From: Gnetum montanum
Lineage: Eukaryota; Streptophyta; Gnetopsida; Gnetales; Gnetaceae
Assembly (NCBI GenBank): GCA_015680685.1
Contig: MNCI01027020.1
Span: 36,743-100,742 of the forward strand
Direction of reading: 5' to 3'
Length of the DNA stretch: 64,000 nt
Part shown: in pieces, positions 49,001 through 59,529 of the stretch
How positions within the stretch are numbered: the first letter of the stretch is position 1
Layout: each line of letters opens with the position of its first letter
Made by a program: the position numbers and the translations under genes
The notes under the pieces: generated by a model
What the model saw: only the letters and a program-made list of their open reading frames with translations
Databases searched by the model: none
Told to the model about the DNA's origin: nothing

Positions 49001-50456
49001 ACGAAAACTGAGCCACTGGACGACCAGGGTAGTGTCGATCAAGTGTTCCATAGGTTTCTTCAGGGAGACCTGGATTTAGGTGACCCCCCCAGAGGGTGAC
49101 AAGGATCATGGTGTATTTTTCTATTTATCTTATTTCAATTTCACCTTTCAGTCATCATTTTTATGGTATATTTTTTATTTTTCGTGTTTTTATCCTATCC
49201 AGATGAAGGTAGCGAGACCAGGACATTGCGTTTGGATGTACTAATGAAGATGGTTACCCCGGAGAGGACCGCTGAGGTTAGTTCATCACATACCTGTGAG
49301 CCATTTACTTGGTCTGAAATGCCAAGAAAAATGGATTTTGTGGCTGGACTCGTGGAAGAAGTCGTTGAACGGATCCAGGAGGCCCACCCTGACATAGGTA
49401 TAAATTATTCAAAGGTTTGGAATTTCACATCTTATTTATATTTTCCTAACATTCGTGTTTTTCACGTGGATAGGCGCTAAATTGAGATGGGATCCCTCTG
49501 AAAGCATTAGCATAGACAGTATAACCGCACTTTCCCCAGAAGTGGAACAGGTGCCAAGGCCTATTTACGATGGAGTTGCAGAAGGCTTTGTGCACAATGC
49601 TAAATCGTTGTGGACCTACAGGCATTCCATTGAGCAGTTGTGGCTACAGATTCAGGAAAAAGAAAGGGAAGTCTCTGAGTTGTCAGTGGAACGTGACGAT
49701 CTGAAGGCCCAATACGAGTTCACTGCTTCTAGGCTAAGTGGTGATCGCTCTTGGCAAACGTCTAAGGTCACATACACAAGATATTGGAATCTACTGAATC
49801 GTCACGCATCGTTGACTCGGAGAATGGCAGAGCGCAAAGCCCAAATTGATCTCCTGAACCTTAAATGTCAAGATTGAAAAGCCTTTTCTTCCAAGGTTCA
49901 TAAGTGGGGTTAGGACGAGAAAAATCACAAACATTACTACAAGAAGTTGCTGAAAGAAGTGTCTATTGAAAAGTGCCAACTAGAGATGTTTGTGGAGGGT
50001 TTGGGTTTGCGTTCTGCTTTCGATACTTTTGCTCAGAATACAACTGTGGAACTGGAGTCGCCTACAAGGGTGATCACAACTGCTTCTGGGGAAGTGTTGG
50101 TCGGTGAATTTCCTCTGAAACGTCCTACCTGGTCAGCTGTCGACAAAGGAAAGACTTTGGTAGACGTTGACTTAGGCCTGGATGGGATAGACTGGGCCAG
50201 CATTTCAGAAGAAGAAATCCTTCATCGGCTAAAGTTTGACTTAGGGGGATCTCCTATGATAAGCATTTTGTCCTTATGAAATTAGTTTACTAAATAGTAT
50301 TTAAAACTTTGACATTCACTTATTCTTATGTTGGTTGTTCTTTTGGTATTTTCAAGATGAAGGTGGCGATGATGCTCAAGAAGCTGGCCCCAGTGGAGCA
50401 GGGGCCTCTGATGCTGGTGGATCTAAATGGGACAACCCCCCCTCCCTGGATGCTTA
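46053..50456 (+). pseudogene. Antisense multi-exon gene of Tat copy C (FCP1-like plus unknown domains)
   Basis: Eight exons: 46053-46183, 46863-47312, 47389-47651, 47741-48780, 48879-49079, 49203-49397, 49474 to about 50260, and 50357-50456 (TAG). Donors are GTAGGC, GTAGGA, GTAAAT, GTAAGT, GTGACC and GTATAA; the last donor is unclear (ATAAGC). Acceptors are TTTGCAG, CTTACAG, TTTACAG, AAACAG, ATCCAG, GATAG and TCAAG. Phases join correctly throughout. Exon 2 resembles the FCP1/NIF HAD phosphatase fold (FLIVVELVGVL, FLSFLLDNFEVAIWSNFHEV, NNTLFIVT), but the DxD and DD acids are lost. Exon 4 has VFHLSPEFFSNLFGVPVDG and ELYPLFRAQVFPKTL. Exon 7 begins a coiled coil (LWLQIQEKEREVSELSVERD). Exon 8 is acidic and Gly-rich. 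Stops: TAG 46164, TGA about 48280, one frameshift near 48385, TAG in exon 5, TGA 49875 and a TAG shared with copy A. The function is unknown. Confidence 0.8.
46230..46760. repeat. GCGTATACGC palindrome array in intron 1 of antisense gene, copy C
   Basis: About ten copies of (G)GCGTATACGCTGAG and close variants across intron 1 (46184-46862), the same palindrome that fills U3 of the LTRs of copies C and D. A similar array is not evident in the shorter intron 1 of copy A. Confidence 0.85.
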
Positions 50457-51013
50457 GGCTTTTTTAGTTTTTTTTTGATTTTTTATTGTTTTGCTGATTC
50501 AGATTGATACGGGAATCGTAACTTGAAAATTTTGAAATGGAGGAAAACAGTTGATACTTGTAATTGTACAACATTGCATGTAAAAAATTTTTTGTTGATT
50601 TTGAATTTAATTGTAAACACGACACGGCAATGAAAAATGTTTTGGCTTGTTTTTTCTGTTTTGTCTTAATTGTGAAGCAGAGATGTGATTGTAAATGTTG
50701 AACAAAAAGGAGAATGAAGTATGCGCGCATGAACTAGTTTAAGGCCATTTCGGGCCCCAGTCGTAAACGAGGAATATTTCGAATGACACGGGTGGATTTT
50801 TTCTATTGACCGATCATTGCTGATCGTGGCTAGTTTTACGTCTTTGTGGACGTGATAGTTTAACATCATTTCGGACAAGAAGTCTAGTTTAGTAATAATA
50901 ATTTTTTTGTTTTTCGATTTATCGTAGTTTAGTGTCATTTCGAACGGATGGTAGTTTAACATCGTTTCGGATATGTTATAGTTTAACGTCGTTTTCGACA
51001 AAGAGTGTTGATA
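50457..51013 (-). repeat. Spacer between antisense gene and protease, copy C
   Basis: A T-rich tail after the antisense-gene stop (50457-50650) may hold its polyadenylation region. From 50735 to 51000 the Tat motif recurs about six times, seen on + as AGTTTAACATC(A/G)TTTCGGA and relatives, at 30-60 base spacing. Confidence 0.65.
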
Positions 51014-52360
51014 TTATTGTAATAGTTTTTTGATTTTCTTCTTTTTAATGTTAGGCGATATGTCAACTGGGATGATTCTGTATTCAGCGTCCCCTTCACT
51101 GATTATGTTAAACGGTAATTCAGCCCAAGGGACATCTGATGGAATGGCTTCCGTGTCAATGTTTTCAGATGTTTCGATAATTGGCGGGGGTTCTGTGTTA
51201 TTTTCCATTTGAGACATTGTATGTACAGCGTCAAACGTGGGTGTTTCTATTTTAGGAGGCTTTTGTTCTATTTTCGAAGGCTTATTGCTTACCGATGGGT
51301 GTGCATTTTTATCGTTTTGTTTAGGCTCTTCAAGTTCAACTTCCGAGCTTTGGTCCATGTCCACGTGTGATGAGATAATAGGCGTAGCAACTTCCCCGTG
51401 TATAATGATTTCACCACCTTCATAAGGTAGGTGGATCTCCTGGTGTACAGGGGAGGAGACAGCTCTCAGTTGGGCCAACCAGGATCTTCCTAATATCAGG
51501 TTGAATCCTAGCATCTCATCGACTACTAGGAATTCGGCAGATGTAGGGAACTGGTCCCCCACTATGAAATCTAAGGTTACTGTGCCTTTTACCATTATGC
51601 GTGACCCGTTGAATGACTTTAAACATGTAGTTGCAGTTGGTTTAATTAATTTAGTAAGCCCCAATTGTTCAACGATGGGATATGGTACAACATTTGTTGT
51701 GGCTCCATCGTCTACATGGACCCTATGTATCTTGAACTAGTTGATACGTATCGTTATGAACATGGGGGCTGTTGTTATTTTCCCTATTTTCTTGTCCACC
51801 TTAATGTTGTTATCATGGAAGCTCAAGGGTTTAGGAGTGGTCCCGTGAGACGAGTACATTACCGCATGGTTGGCGGGCTCGTTCAGGAGCAAGTCCTCGC
51901 TTACCGGGATCGACGTTAACATGCATACTAGAGCTTCTCGATGTGTTTGGGATGTTAGCACCAAATCATACAAGCTCAACGAAGTGTTCTTTTGCTTCAA
52001 TGCTTGGGTGACTTGTGTCAAGGCCGTTGCTAAATATTTACTTTTTAGAGTGTTTTTATCAATGATAACTGGGTCCATTGGGCCCAACAGTTTTATTTCA
52101 TGTTATGTTGGTTTGTCATTTTTGTTCGGAGCTGTCGTTTTAAGCGGTTCATGTTTCTTAGATGATTCGCCTTCACTACCCACATTTGATTGGTTGTTAG
52201 GGGACAACATAGGCACAGAGTTAAGTGGAATGGGCTTAGGTGGCCCCAGAGCTAACCGTTGACGTTCTTTCTCCACGCGTTCACGTGTAAGCCTATTTGC
52301 TAGGCATTCTCGTATGTGGCGTGGAGGTGGGGCTGGTCTTGGAGCCTCAGGCTATCCTAG
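51014..52360 (-). pseudogene. Tat copy C protease and upstream linker
   Basis: A retropepsin-like protease on the minus strand. The active site HVDDGATTNVV lies at about 51725-51695, and LILGRSWLAQLRA at about 51515-51475. As in copy A, the catalytic triplet is D-D-G. The upstream linker (52087-51737) carries the ALTQVTQALKQKNTSLSLYDL block shared with copies A and E. A TAG near 51736 separates the two open parts. The product tail after protease is acidic and ends KKKKIKKLLQ at 51014, where the frame stops and the spacer begins. Confidence 0.85.
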
Positions 52361-52745
52361 GACTCACACCACATATGGAGGTGGGAAGGGTTGGGGTTGT
52401 GCCGTTGGGGGTGACTAGTTAGAAGGCGGGCCGGGGACCCTAATGACGTAGGGGCTGGGTTGGCCTGACACTCGTGAGATGGAGGTTTCGTAATCATTAG
52501 GAGTTGCGGGTATCCTAACGGCATACGGAGTTGGTTTTAGTGGAGGTTGGACCTCCGCTGTTGTGACCGCGGGTGGTACTCGGACTACTAAAGGAGTAGG
52601 CCAAGTATGAGGGGTTGACGCATTTGAGGGGACAACGGGAGGGACATGTACTACGTACAGTTTTTCCTGTGTCATGGTGTTAGGCGTGGGCGTGGACACA
52701 GCGGGGGGAATCTAAACTACGAACGGCCTATTAGGTGTTTCCTAT
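52361..52745 (-). repeat. Proline-rich peptide repeats in gag linker of copy C
   Basis: Minus-strand coding repeats after the zinc knuckle. Six units are seen: PFVV.IPPAV, LYVVHVPPVV, PLVVRVPPAV, PYAVRIPATP, PYVIRVPGPP and PYVV.V, where dots mark stops. They are spaced 20-28 codons apart by Pro/Thr-rich linkers. I know no named domain for this. Confidence 0.75.
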
Positions 52746-55114
52746 TTATACTGGGGATAGACAGTGTTAATGTGTGGTGCTTTAGAGTCATCATCAAGGT
52801 AGATTGTATTAATGACATAGGGCGCCTCCTTGGTGTTCAGGAGGTCTTTGTACACCCCCATAGCTTGATTCTGCAGTTGGACTGGGTTGGCCTCATCAAA
52901 AGTGATTTGGCCTTCATCGATCATCTGTTGAATATCCTGTTTCAAGGTGAAACAGTAGTCAGTACCATGTCCGTTTGTTGATGGTAGTCGCAAAAGAGAT
53001 CCATTCTGAAGCCTTTGGGTACGGGAAGCTCATCCGGCGTTGCTAAACTTGGGTTCTGAACGAGTTGACAGAATTGGTCATGTCTCTGGATGGCCGCGGG
53101 GGACAACTGTTTATGCTTCATCAGCCTAGCCTTCAGAAGTTGATTAAAGAGCTAGGAAGGCTTGATTGGCAGAGGCGTATATTGAGAGGGTTCTTTCCTC
53201 TAGAAGTTTTGCGTGTGGTTCGTTGTTGGGTTTTGCGATGATGATGACTTTGGCGCAGCTGTGGGAGTTGGTTTATTGTAGTTAGTAGGGGCTATGGGGG
53301 GTTTGTTTTGTTGTTGCACCCCCGCTATCGCCGCTATAGTGGCCTTAGCCTTCTCTTTATCTTTTTTGATGTGTTGATTCTTAAAGGCTAGGTATGCAGG
53401 ATCATGGCTGTTTTGGGCCGCTTCTTCTATGTTTTTAATTTGTACAAAAGCCTGGTTAAGATCACGCGCGTTAGGGTAATACAGCTTGGATTTAAAGAAA
53501 TCGTTAACAGCTCCCTTGAAAATTGTAAGCAAGTACATTTGGGATATTGGCTCGTGCAACTCGTTGAGGGCGGCGCTCCACCTCTGAATAAATTTTTGTA
53601 CAGGTTCAAGTGGTGCTTGCTTAACCTGTATGAGGCTGTCCAAGGTGGCCTCAAGTTTCAACTTGTACTTGAACCGAGTCACGAACTGGTGTAATAAGTC
53701 TTCCAGTGAGAAGATGGAATTCCTTGGTAGGGCCTGATACCAGTCAAGTGCCCTCCCTGCGAGGGACATGGGGAACACTCGGAGAATGGAATGAGGCCAT
53801 GCCTGGAGCAGCGCGCATTCTAGCCTAAATGTTATCAAGTGTGCATTCGGGTCTGTCTCTCCGTTGTATTTGGTTAGTATTGGTAAGGAAACACCTTTGG
53901 GAAAGGTTAAGGGTGGGATAGATGAGCTGATGGGGTCATCTTGGTAGAAGTCCACTACCTTCAGCTCCCCATCGGCGGCTGTTTTGAGGTGTTTTACCTC
54001 GTCAGCTAATTCTTGCATCAGTTTCTTAGCATCTGCCCAATCTTGGGCACTTGGTAACATGGTAGCTTGAGGTTGTGCTATATTATACGGGTTAGACTGT
54101 TGGACGGTGGGTTGAAAGGTCAAACGTTGTGCGGCCGGGGGTTGCACTTGTGACACGTGATAGGGGAAATGCTGTGGTTGCTGTGGTGGTGGCTATACTG
54201 GGGGAACATTGGCTGGTTGAACCATATGGGGTTGTAGGTTATAGTGAGGAGGCTGATGTTGCTGTGGTTGAGCACCCATCGTTATCCGTTGTCTAGCTAT
54301 GTTTTGTGAAGGGAGCCCCTGTTGGGTTACGGTAGTAGAAGGGGCTGTATGCATTTGAATGTGCGGGATGTAGTGAGCAGATGTGGATGCTGGTATCACA
54401 TGTGGCATCTCTATCACTCAGGGTGGGAGTGTCACACCCACGCTATTGTGAGGGGGCAGTGCTTGTGAAGATGGGCTGGCTACTGCATCGGGGATGATGG
54501 CGAGAGGGAGCGTGGTGAATTTGCAGATCATTTGGAGGTGGAACATTAGTAAATGAGGATGTGTGCGATGGAGGCATTTGTGTGTGAGTTAATCTGAGGC
54601 GTTGGATGGGCAGGATCTCCCCTGTACCAGGATGAAAAATGGGGTTGACCTATGCTTGCGGGCTCAGAGTGTGGTAAGAATCCTCGTGTTCAGATTGAGC
54701 GGCAAATTCGTCCTCTTTCTCTAGTTGGGACTCTAGTGCAGACTGATCTAAGGAATGTCTCCTTTGCAGGAGGAGCTATGTGACGAGCTCCGAATACTGC
54801 TCCGGAATAGGGATGAGGTCATATGGTGAGGGGATAAACTCGTGTTCCCCTTTGTAAAAGAGTTCGAACTGCCTTTTTACCTCCAGTTTGGCTCGGTCTA
54901 CAGCCAATCCAGCTTATATCTTAATGCAGATAAAATTATACTGATCCTGAGTTATGATGTTGGAGGCCAGGTCTCTCCCTTGCAACCTTAGGGACCGGTG
55001 GGGCCCCGCAGTGGGTTGTACTCCCGGGTGTTGCGTGACAGGCTGTTGGATAGCCATGGTGTCCATGACATTGGTTACTTGAGCTGTTACAGCGGTAGTG
55101 TTCACGGGGTTCAT
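52746..55114 (-). pseudogene. Tat copy C gag
   Basis: The capsid/nucleocapsid precursor on the minus strand. The first good ATG after the leader is at 55114 (MNPVNTTAVTAQV). A TAA at 54914-54912 and further stops interrupt the N-terminal region. A Pro/Gln/His-rich stretch (54417-54150) precedes the gag core (about 53960-53440), with FPKGVSLPILTKYNGETDP, LRVFPMSLAGRALDWYQALP and LEDLLHQFVTRF. A Lys/Ala-rich tail ends at a TAG at about 53200. Further downstream a zinc-binding segment appears as CDYH then GHGTDYC, split by a one-base frameshift near 52975, followed by KQDIQQMIDEG, the usual sequence after the knuckle in Tat gag. The arrangement fits Tat gag of normal length. Confidence 0.85.
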
Positions 55115-55795
55115 GATGAATTGTTAAGGGTGACACAGGGTAGAGGAGCAAAATTAGTGTACTTGGTACAGTGTAAACTAAGGGACAAAGTGCAGCGTAT
55201 ACGCTTCAACTTTCAGCGTATGGCGTCAGCGTAGACAACATATATAGCATAAGGGGTGCAGCGTATACGCTAGGCAGTATATATAGCTTCGACGTAAAAC
55301 ACAGTACAACGTGGACAAAGTACAGCGTAAATGGAGTATAGCGTAAATAGGATAGAACGTAAAATAGAGTAGGGCGTAAACAAAGTACAGCGTAAAACAA
55401 GACAGCGTAGACAAGGCTTAGCATAAAACAAGGCAGCGTAAAACAGGCATAGCATAAACAGAATACAACGTAAATAATGTTCAACGTAAGATAAGGGATA
55501 GCGTAAATACTGAACAGCATAGACGCTGGATAGTTCGCAGGATGAGTTTTTAGGCTAGGTTGCGTAGAAACTTGGGTTTCTATGGATAGTCCATGTGAAG
55601 TTGGCAGCGTATACGCTGAAAGACTTGCAGAGTTTGACACAGGGCAGCGAAAATGTTGATGAGCGTAGACGCTGCTAAGTGTGTTGGTAAGGTTTTCAAA
55701 TGAGGCTGAGGTTTCAGTAGAAAATGGCATGTGGTTGGCGACATATATGCCCAGCAGCGTAGACGCTGAGAAGTTTTCGAGCAAGTTTTTTAGGA
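55115..55795 (-). other. 5' leader of copy C with AGCGTA repeats and a 192-codon ORF
   Basis: The region between primer-binding site and gag. It is filled with AGCGTAAA, AGCGTAGAC and AGCGTATACGCT words every 15-25 bases. On the sense (minus) strand, 55784-55206 is open for 192 codons. The product is hydrophobic, with Tyr/Leu/Phe/Cys-rich stretches set by the repeat. Ogre elements carry an ORF in this place, but here the openness may simply follow from repeat composition. No recognisable domain. Confidence 0.5.
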
Positions 55796-55815
55796 GGCCC
55801 TCCTTCTAGCACCAA
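55796..55815 (-). other. Primer-binding site of Tat copy C
   Basis: The minus strand reads TTGGTGCTAGAAGGAGGGCC, four bases from the LTR. The match to the N element site (24318-24337) supports both. Confidence 0.75.
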
Positions 55816-55819
55816 TTTT

Positions 55820-57182
55820 TGTACCTCCTGAAATCGTCGGTCACCGGCTAGAAGGAAACAGAGACCATGGGACCGCAGGACGTGCACAGAAGACCCTGCC
55901 TTCACCTGAGGGCGAGCTGGAATGCATGAAGGAAGAGTACCTTGGGTGGTCCACACGTGGATTAGACAAGGATTTACCCACATGTATGCCGAAGTGCTAT
56001 ACGCTGGGTTATGCGTAAACAGGCGTAAACGAGAGCGTAGACGGCGTAGCAGATATGAACAAGGCGTAAACATAAATGAGCGTAAATAGAAAACATGCAA
56101 GAAATTAACGTAAACTGTAAACAATGGTATTACAGAGTCATAATACAGTGCACCGGTCTAACGCAGTTGTGATGAACACAAGGCGAATGAAAAACCCCGG
56201 TGGATGCATGGATGACTCGGCGGGTTTGCATGGTAGGCAGAGCGTAGAGACTGTGCATGGCGTACAGGACTTTCCAGCGTAAGAGGGTTTCAGCTCTGGT
56301 GCACAGCGTAAATGTCTCTGGTCTGCTTTGGGATTTTTCCAACCGTCCCGGTAAAGTGGAAAAGTAGGGTTTTTATACCAGCTGTTACGCTAGACTTGGG
56401 TTAGGAGACACGTGGCGCGTTGATCGGGTGCAAACAATTTACAAATATACAACATATTACATCTGCCAGGTGTATACGTGGGGCGTATACGCTACATCAG
56501 GCTGGCGTACATGCTGGGCGTATACGCTGGACGTGTTGGGCTTGTGTAAACTTGGGTGGAGATGCTATGGATGCTGGGCGTACACGCTGAGTGTACAAGC
56601 TGACAATGACTTGGCGTATACACTGGGCATGTACGCTGATGGTTGTTGACTTGCTTCAATTGTTGCTCTTTGGTGCTGTCTTCATTCTATCATTGAGACT
56701 CTACCGTCGGGCGTGTGCATCTATGGTACCGAGCGTACAGGTGGCGCGTGTAGATCGGGCATGTGAGCCAAATGTCCACGCTGGGCGTATACGGTGGGGA
56801 TGTCGGGTGTATACGCTGGGCGTATACGCTGTTGATGTCGGGCGTATACGCTAGGCGCATATGCTATTGATGTTGGGCGTATACACCAGGCGTATACGCT
56901 ATTGATGCTTGGCGTATACGCTCGTACTGCACACTTAGTGAAAATTAAGCCTCTCGATTCCCAAAGTTGCAATGTGCGACACCAAATGTAGCCATGGCCA
57001 TTTGTGGATCCCAGGGACCTACTTCTTGCTGGGGAAGTACCAAGCTCGAAATTTTGTGGTGTTTCATTGGTCCCTCTTTGTTGACGCTTGGAGGGATCGA
57101 CCCGAGAGGCATCGACAAAGAAGTGCAAAACACTACAAGAAACTTGATATAGACTTCGTTCTTTGCTACTTGGCTAGACTTC
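55820..57182 (-). mobile_element. Truncated 5' LTR of Tat copy C
   Basis: It begins TGTACC and parallels 39310-40685, with the TATA box at 56377-56370 and the palindrome array at 56470-56935. At about 57180 the similarity to the other LTRs stops abruptly inside the shared text 'ttggctagac', and a gag/protease fragment begins. Roughly 0.65 kb of U3 is therefore missing. Confidence 0.8.
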
Positions 57183-57576
57183 ATTCTTGTCCACCTTAAT
57201 GTTGTCATGATGGAAGCTCAAGGGTTTAGGAGTGGTCCCGTGAGACGAGTACATTACCGCATGGATGGCGGGCTCATTCGGGAGCAAGTCCTCGCTTACC
57301 GGGATCGACGTTAACATGCGTACTAGAGCTTCTCGATGTGTTTGGGATGTTAGCACCAAATCATACAAGCTCAACGAAGTGTTCTTTTGCTTCAATGCTT
57401 GGGTGACTTGTGTTAAGGCCGTTGCTAAATCTTTACTATTTGGAGTGTTTTTATCAATGATAACTGGGTCCATTGGGCCCAACAGTTTTATTTCATGTTT
57501 TTTTATTTTGTCATTTTTATTCGGAGCTGTCATTTTAAGCAATTCATGTTTCTTAGATGATACACCTTCACTACCC
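57183..57576 (-). pseudogene. Tat copy E: isolated gag/protease linker fragment
   Basis: This segment is nearly identical to 51788-52182 of copy C (blocks ALTQV, KQKNTSLSLYDL, TSQTHREALV) and has the same orientation. It stops at CTACCC, where the LTR of copy D begins. In copy C the same text continues with ACATTTGATTGG, so D appears to have inserted here, with TACCC as candidate duplication. The other edge is the recombination joint with the truncated LTR. Confidence 0.75.
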
Positions 57577-59529
57577 TGTACCACCTAAAATCGTCGGCCT
57601 CCGGCTGGAAGGGAAAACAGAGGTCGTGGGATTGTGGGACGGGTATAGAAGATCCTACCTTCGCCTGAGGGCAAGCTAGAATGCAATGAAGGCAGAGTAC
57701 CTTGGGTGGCCCGCACGCGACTTAGACAAGGATTTCCCCGCGCGTACGCAAAATGCTATACGCTGGGTTATGCATAAACGACGTGCAGGCGTAAACAACA
57801 AAAACAATGTGAAACGTAAACGGATGCAAACGTAGCGCGAGCACAAACAAACGTAAACGAGGCATGGGCCAAATTGATGTAAAACTGTAAAAGAACTTGC
57901 AGCAAATGAAACGATGGAATTACAGAGTCAGAGTACAGTGCACCGGTCTAACGCAGTTGTGGGAACACAAGGCGGACTAAAAGCCCTGGCGTACACAAAG
58001 GTGACTCGAACGGTTTGGAGGGTGAGCGGAGCGTAAGAGACTAGATCCGTAGCGTGCAGGGCTTCCCAACGTAAGAAGGTTTTCTGCTCTTTTGTCTAGC
58101 GTAAATGTACTCTCGGGTGCTCCAGGATTTTGCGAACCGTCCTGGCGAAGTGGAAAAATGGGGGTTTTATACAGGTTGTTATGCTAGACTCGGGATGGGA
58201 GACACGTGGCGCGTTGACCAGGTGCATACACTTTACAAATATACAAAATGTTACAACTGCTGGGCGTATAAGCAAGGCATATACGCTGGGCGTATATGCC
58301 GCATCAGGTCGGCGTATACGCTGAAAATGCTGGGCGTACACGCCGGGCGCATACACTGAAAGATGCAAGGCGTACACGCCGGGTGCATACGCCGAACGAT
58401 GTCCACTTGCTTCAATCCTTGCTCTTCAGTGTTATCTTCATGCTGTCATTGGAGATCCTGTCGTCGAGCATGTACATCTGCAGTACCTGGGCGTGTACGC
58501 TGGAGTGCTGCGCGTATACGCTGGACATATATGTTGGACATATACGCTGGAATGCCGGGCGTATACGCTGGATGTATATGCTAGAATGCTGGGCGTATAC
58601 GCTGTATATGTGATCTTGGCGTATACGCTGGAGTGTATACGCTGGCACCATGTACTTAGCAAAAACTAAGTGTCACGATCATGCAGCCGGCATCGTTCGT
58701 GAGTTCCAGGGTCCTATTTTATGTCGGACAAGTACTAAGCTCCGAATTTTGTGGTGTTTCATTGGCCCCTCTTTGTTGAAGCTTGGAGGAATCGACCCGA
58801 GAAGCATCGACAAAGAAGTACAAAACACCACAAGCGACTTGATAGAAACAGTGTCTGCTGCCACTGGACGAGATGTCATCGCACTGTGTTCAGTAGTACA
58901 TGGGATTGGGATTGGGAAATTTGTGGCCAATAGGAGGATAGAGATGGCGGGGATTGGTGACTACCCAAAGAATTGTGTCGTGGACAGGGGATGTTTGGGT
59001 ATGTGGCATGCTAATCCTTGCCAATAGCCAATGTTTTAGCAGACTCGAAGTTTAGACATTCAATGTATGTGCTTTGGCGAAACGGGTCCCTCGGTTAGCT
59101 TTCAAGGGAATCCTGTTGGCGGGGCCAAAGTTACGGAAGGATGTGTTACATGCTTTGGAAGAACAGGGCCCATGTTTAGTGTTCAGGGGGAACCTGTTGG
59201 CGGGGAGCCAAAGCCATGCGACTGGATGCTTTTTTGACTATTTTTGGCATGAGTACTTGGTTTTGAGACGACTACCTTCCCGCCTGGGGCTTACATGGAA
59301 AGTGCCCGGGGTCTCTCTATTTTTTTTTCTCTGCTTTTGTACTCATGCGCAGTTGCTGTGCTGCGTGTTGTAGCTGGGTTACAATGGTATGGTGTTTTAG
59401 ATGTACTGGGCGTGTCGAGGGGATGCCGGGGTAAAATGTGTTGGCGAATGGATAAAGAATTCTGTCAATGAATGGGGATGTACCAGTGAATGGTTTGATG
59501 TAGTCTTGCCGTGTTTGGTGCAAAAAATG
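57577..59529 (-). mobile_element. 3' LTR of Tat copy D
   Basis: About 1.95 kb; it begins TGTACC. The minus-strand TATA box is at 58171-58165 and the GCGTATACGC array at 58260-58640. It is diverged from the copy C LTRs but collinear with 39310-41341. The right end was placed beside the minus-strand purine tract GCAAGATAAGA by alignment and is approximate. Confidence 0.75.

Larger units (their letters stand above)
39310..57182 (-). mobile_element. Tat copy C, nearly complete, with antisense gene
   Basis: About 17.9 kb on the minus strand. From its 5' side: truncated 5' LTR (55820-57182), PBS, leader, gag, Pro-rich repeats, protease, spacer, antisense eight-exon gene (on +), spacer with splice acceptor, RT-RNase H-archaeal RNase H-integrase, 3' UTR motif array and 3' LTR. 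It is the best copy for seeing the architecture. Pol has three frameshifts and few stops; gag has several stops. Confidence 0.85.

Noticed and set aside
55206-55784. Calling the leader ORF of copy C a membrane protein gene
   Set aside because: The hydrophobicity is imposed by repeated AGCGTA words; without conservation data a gene call is not justified.
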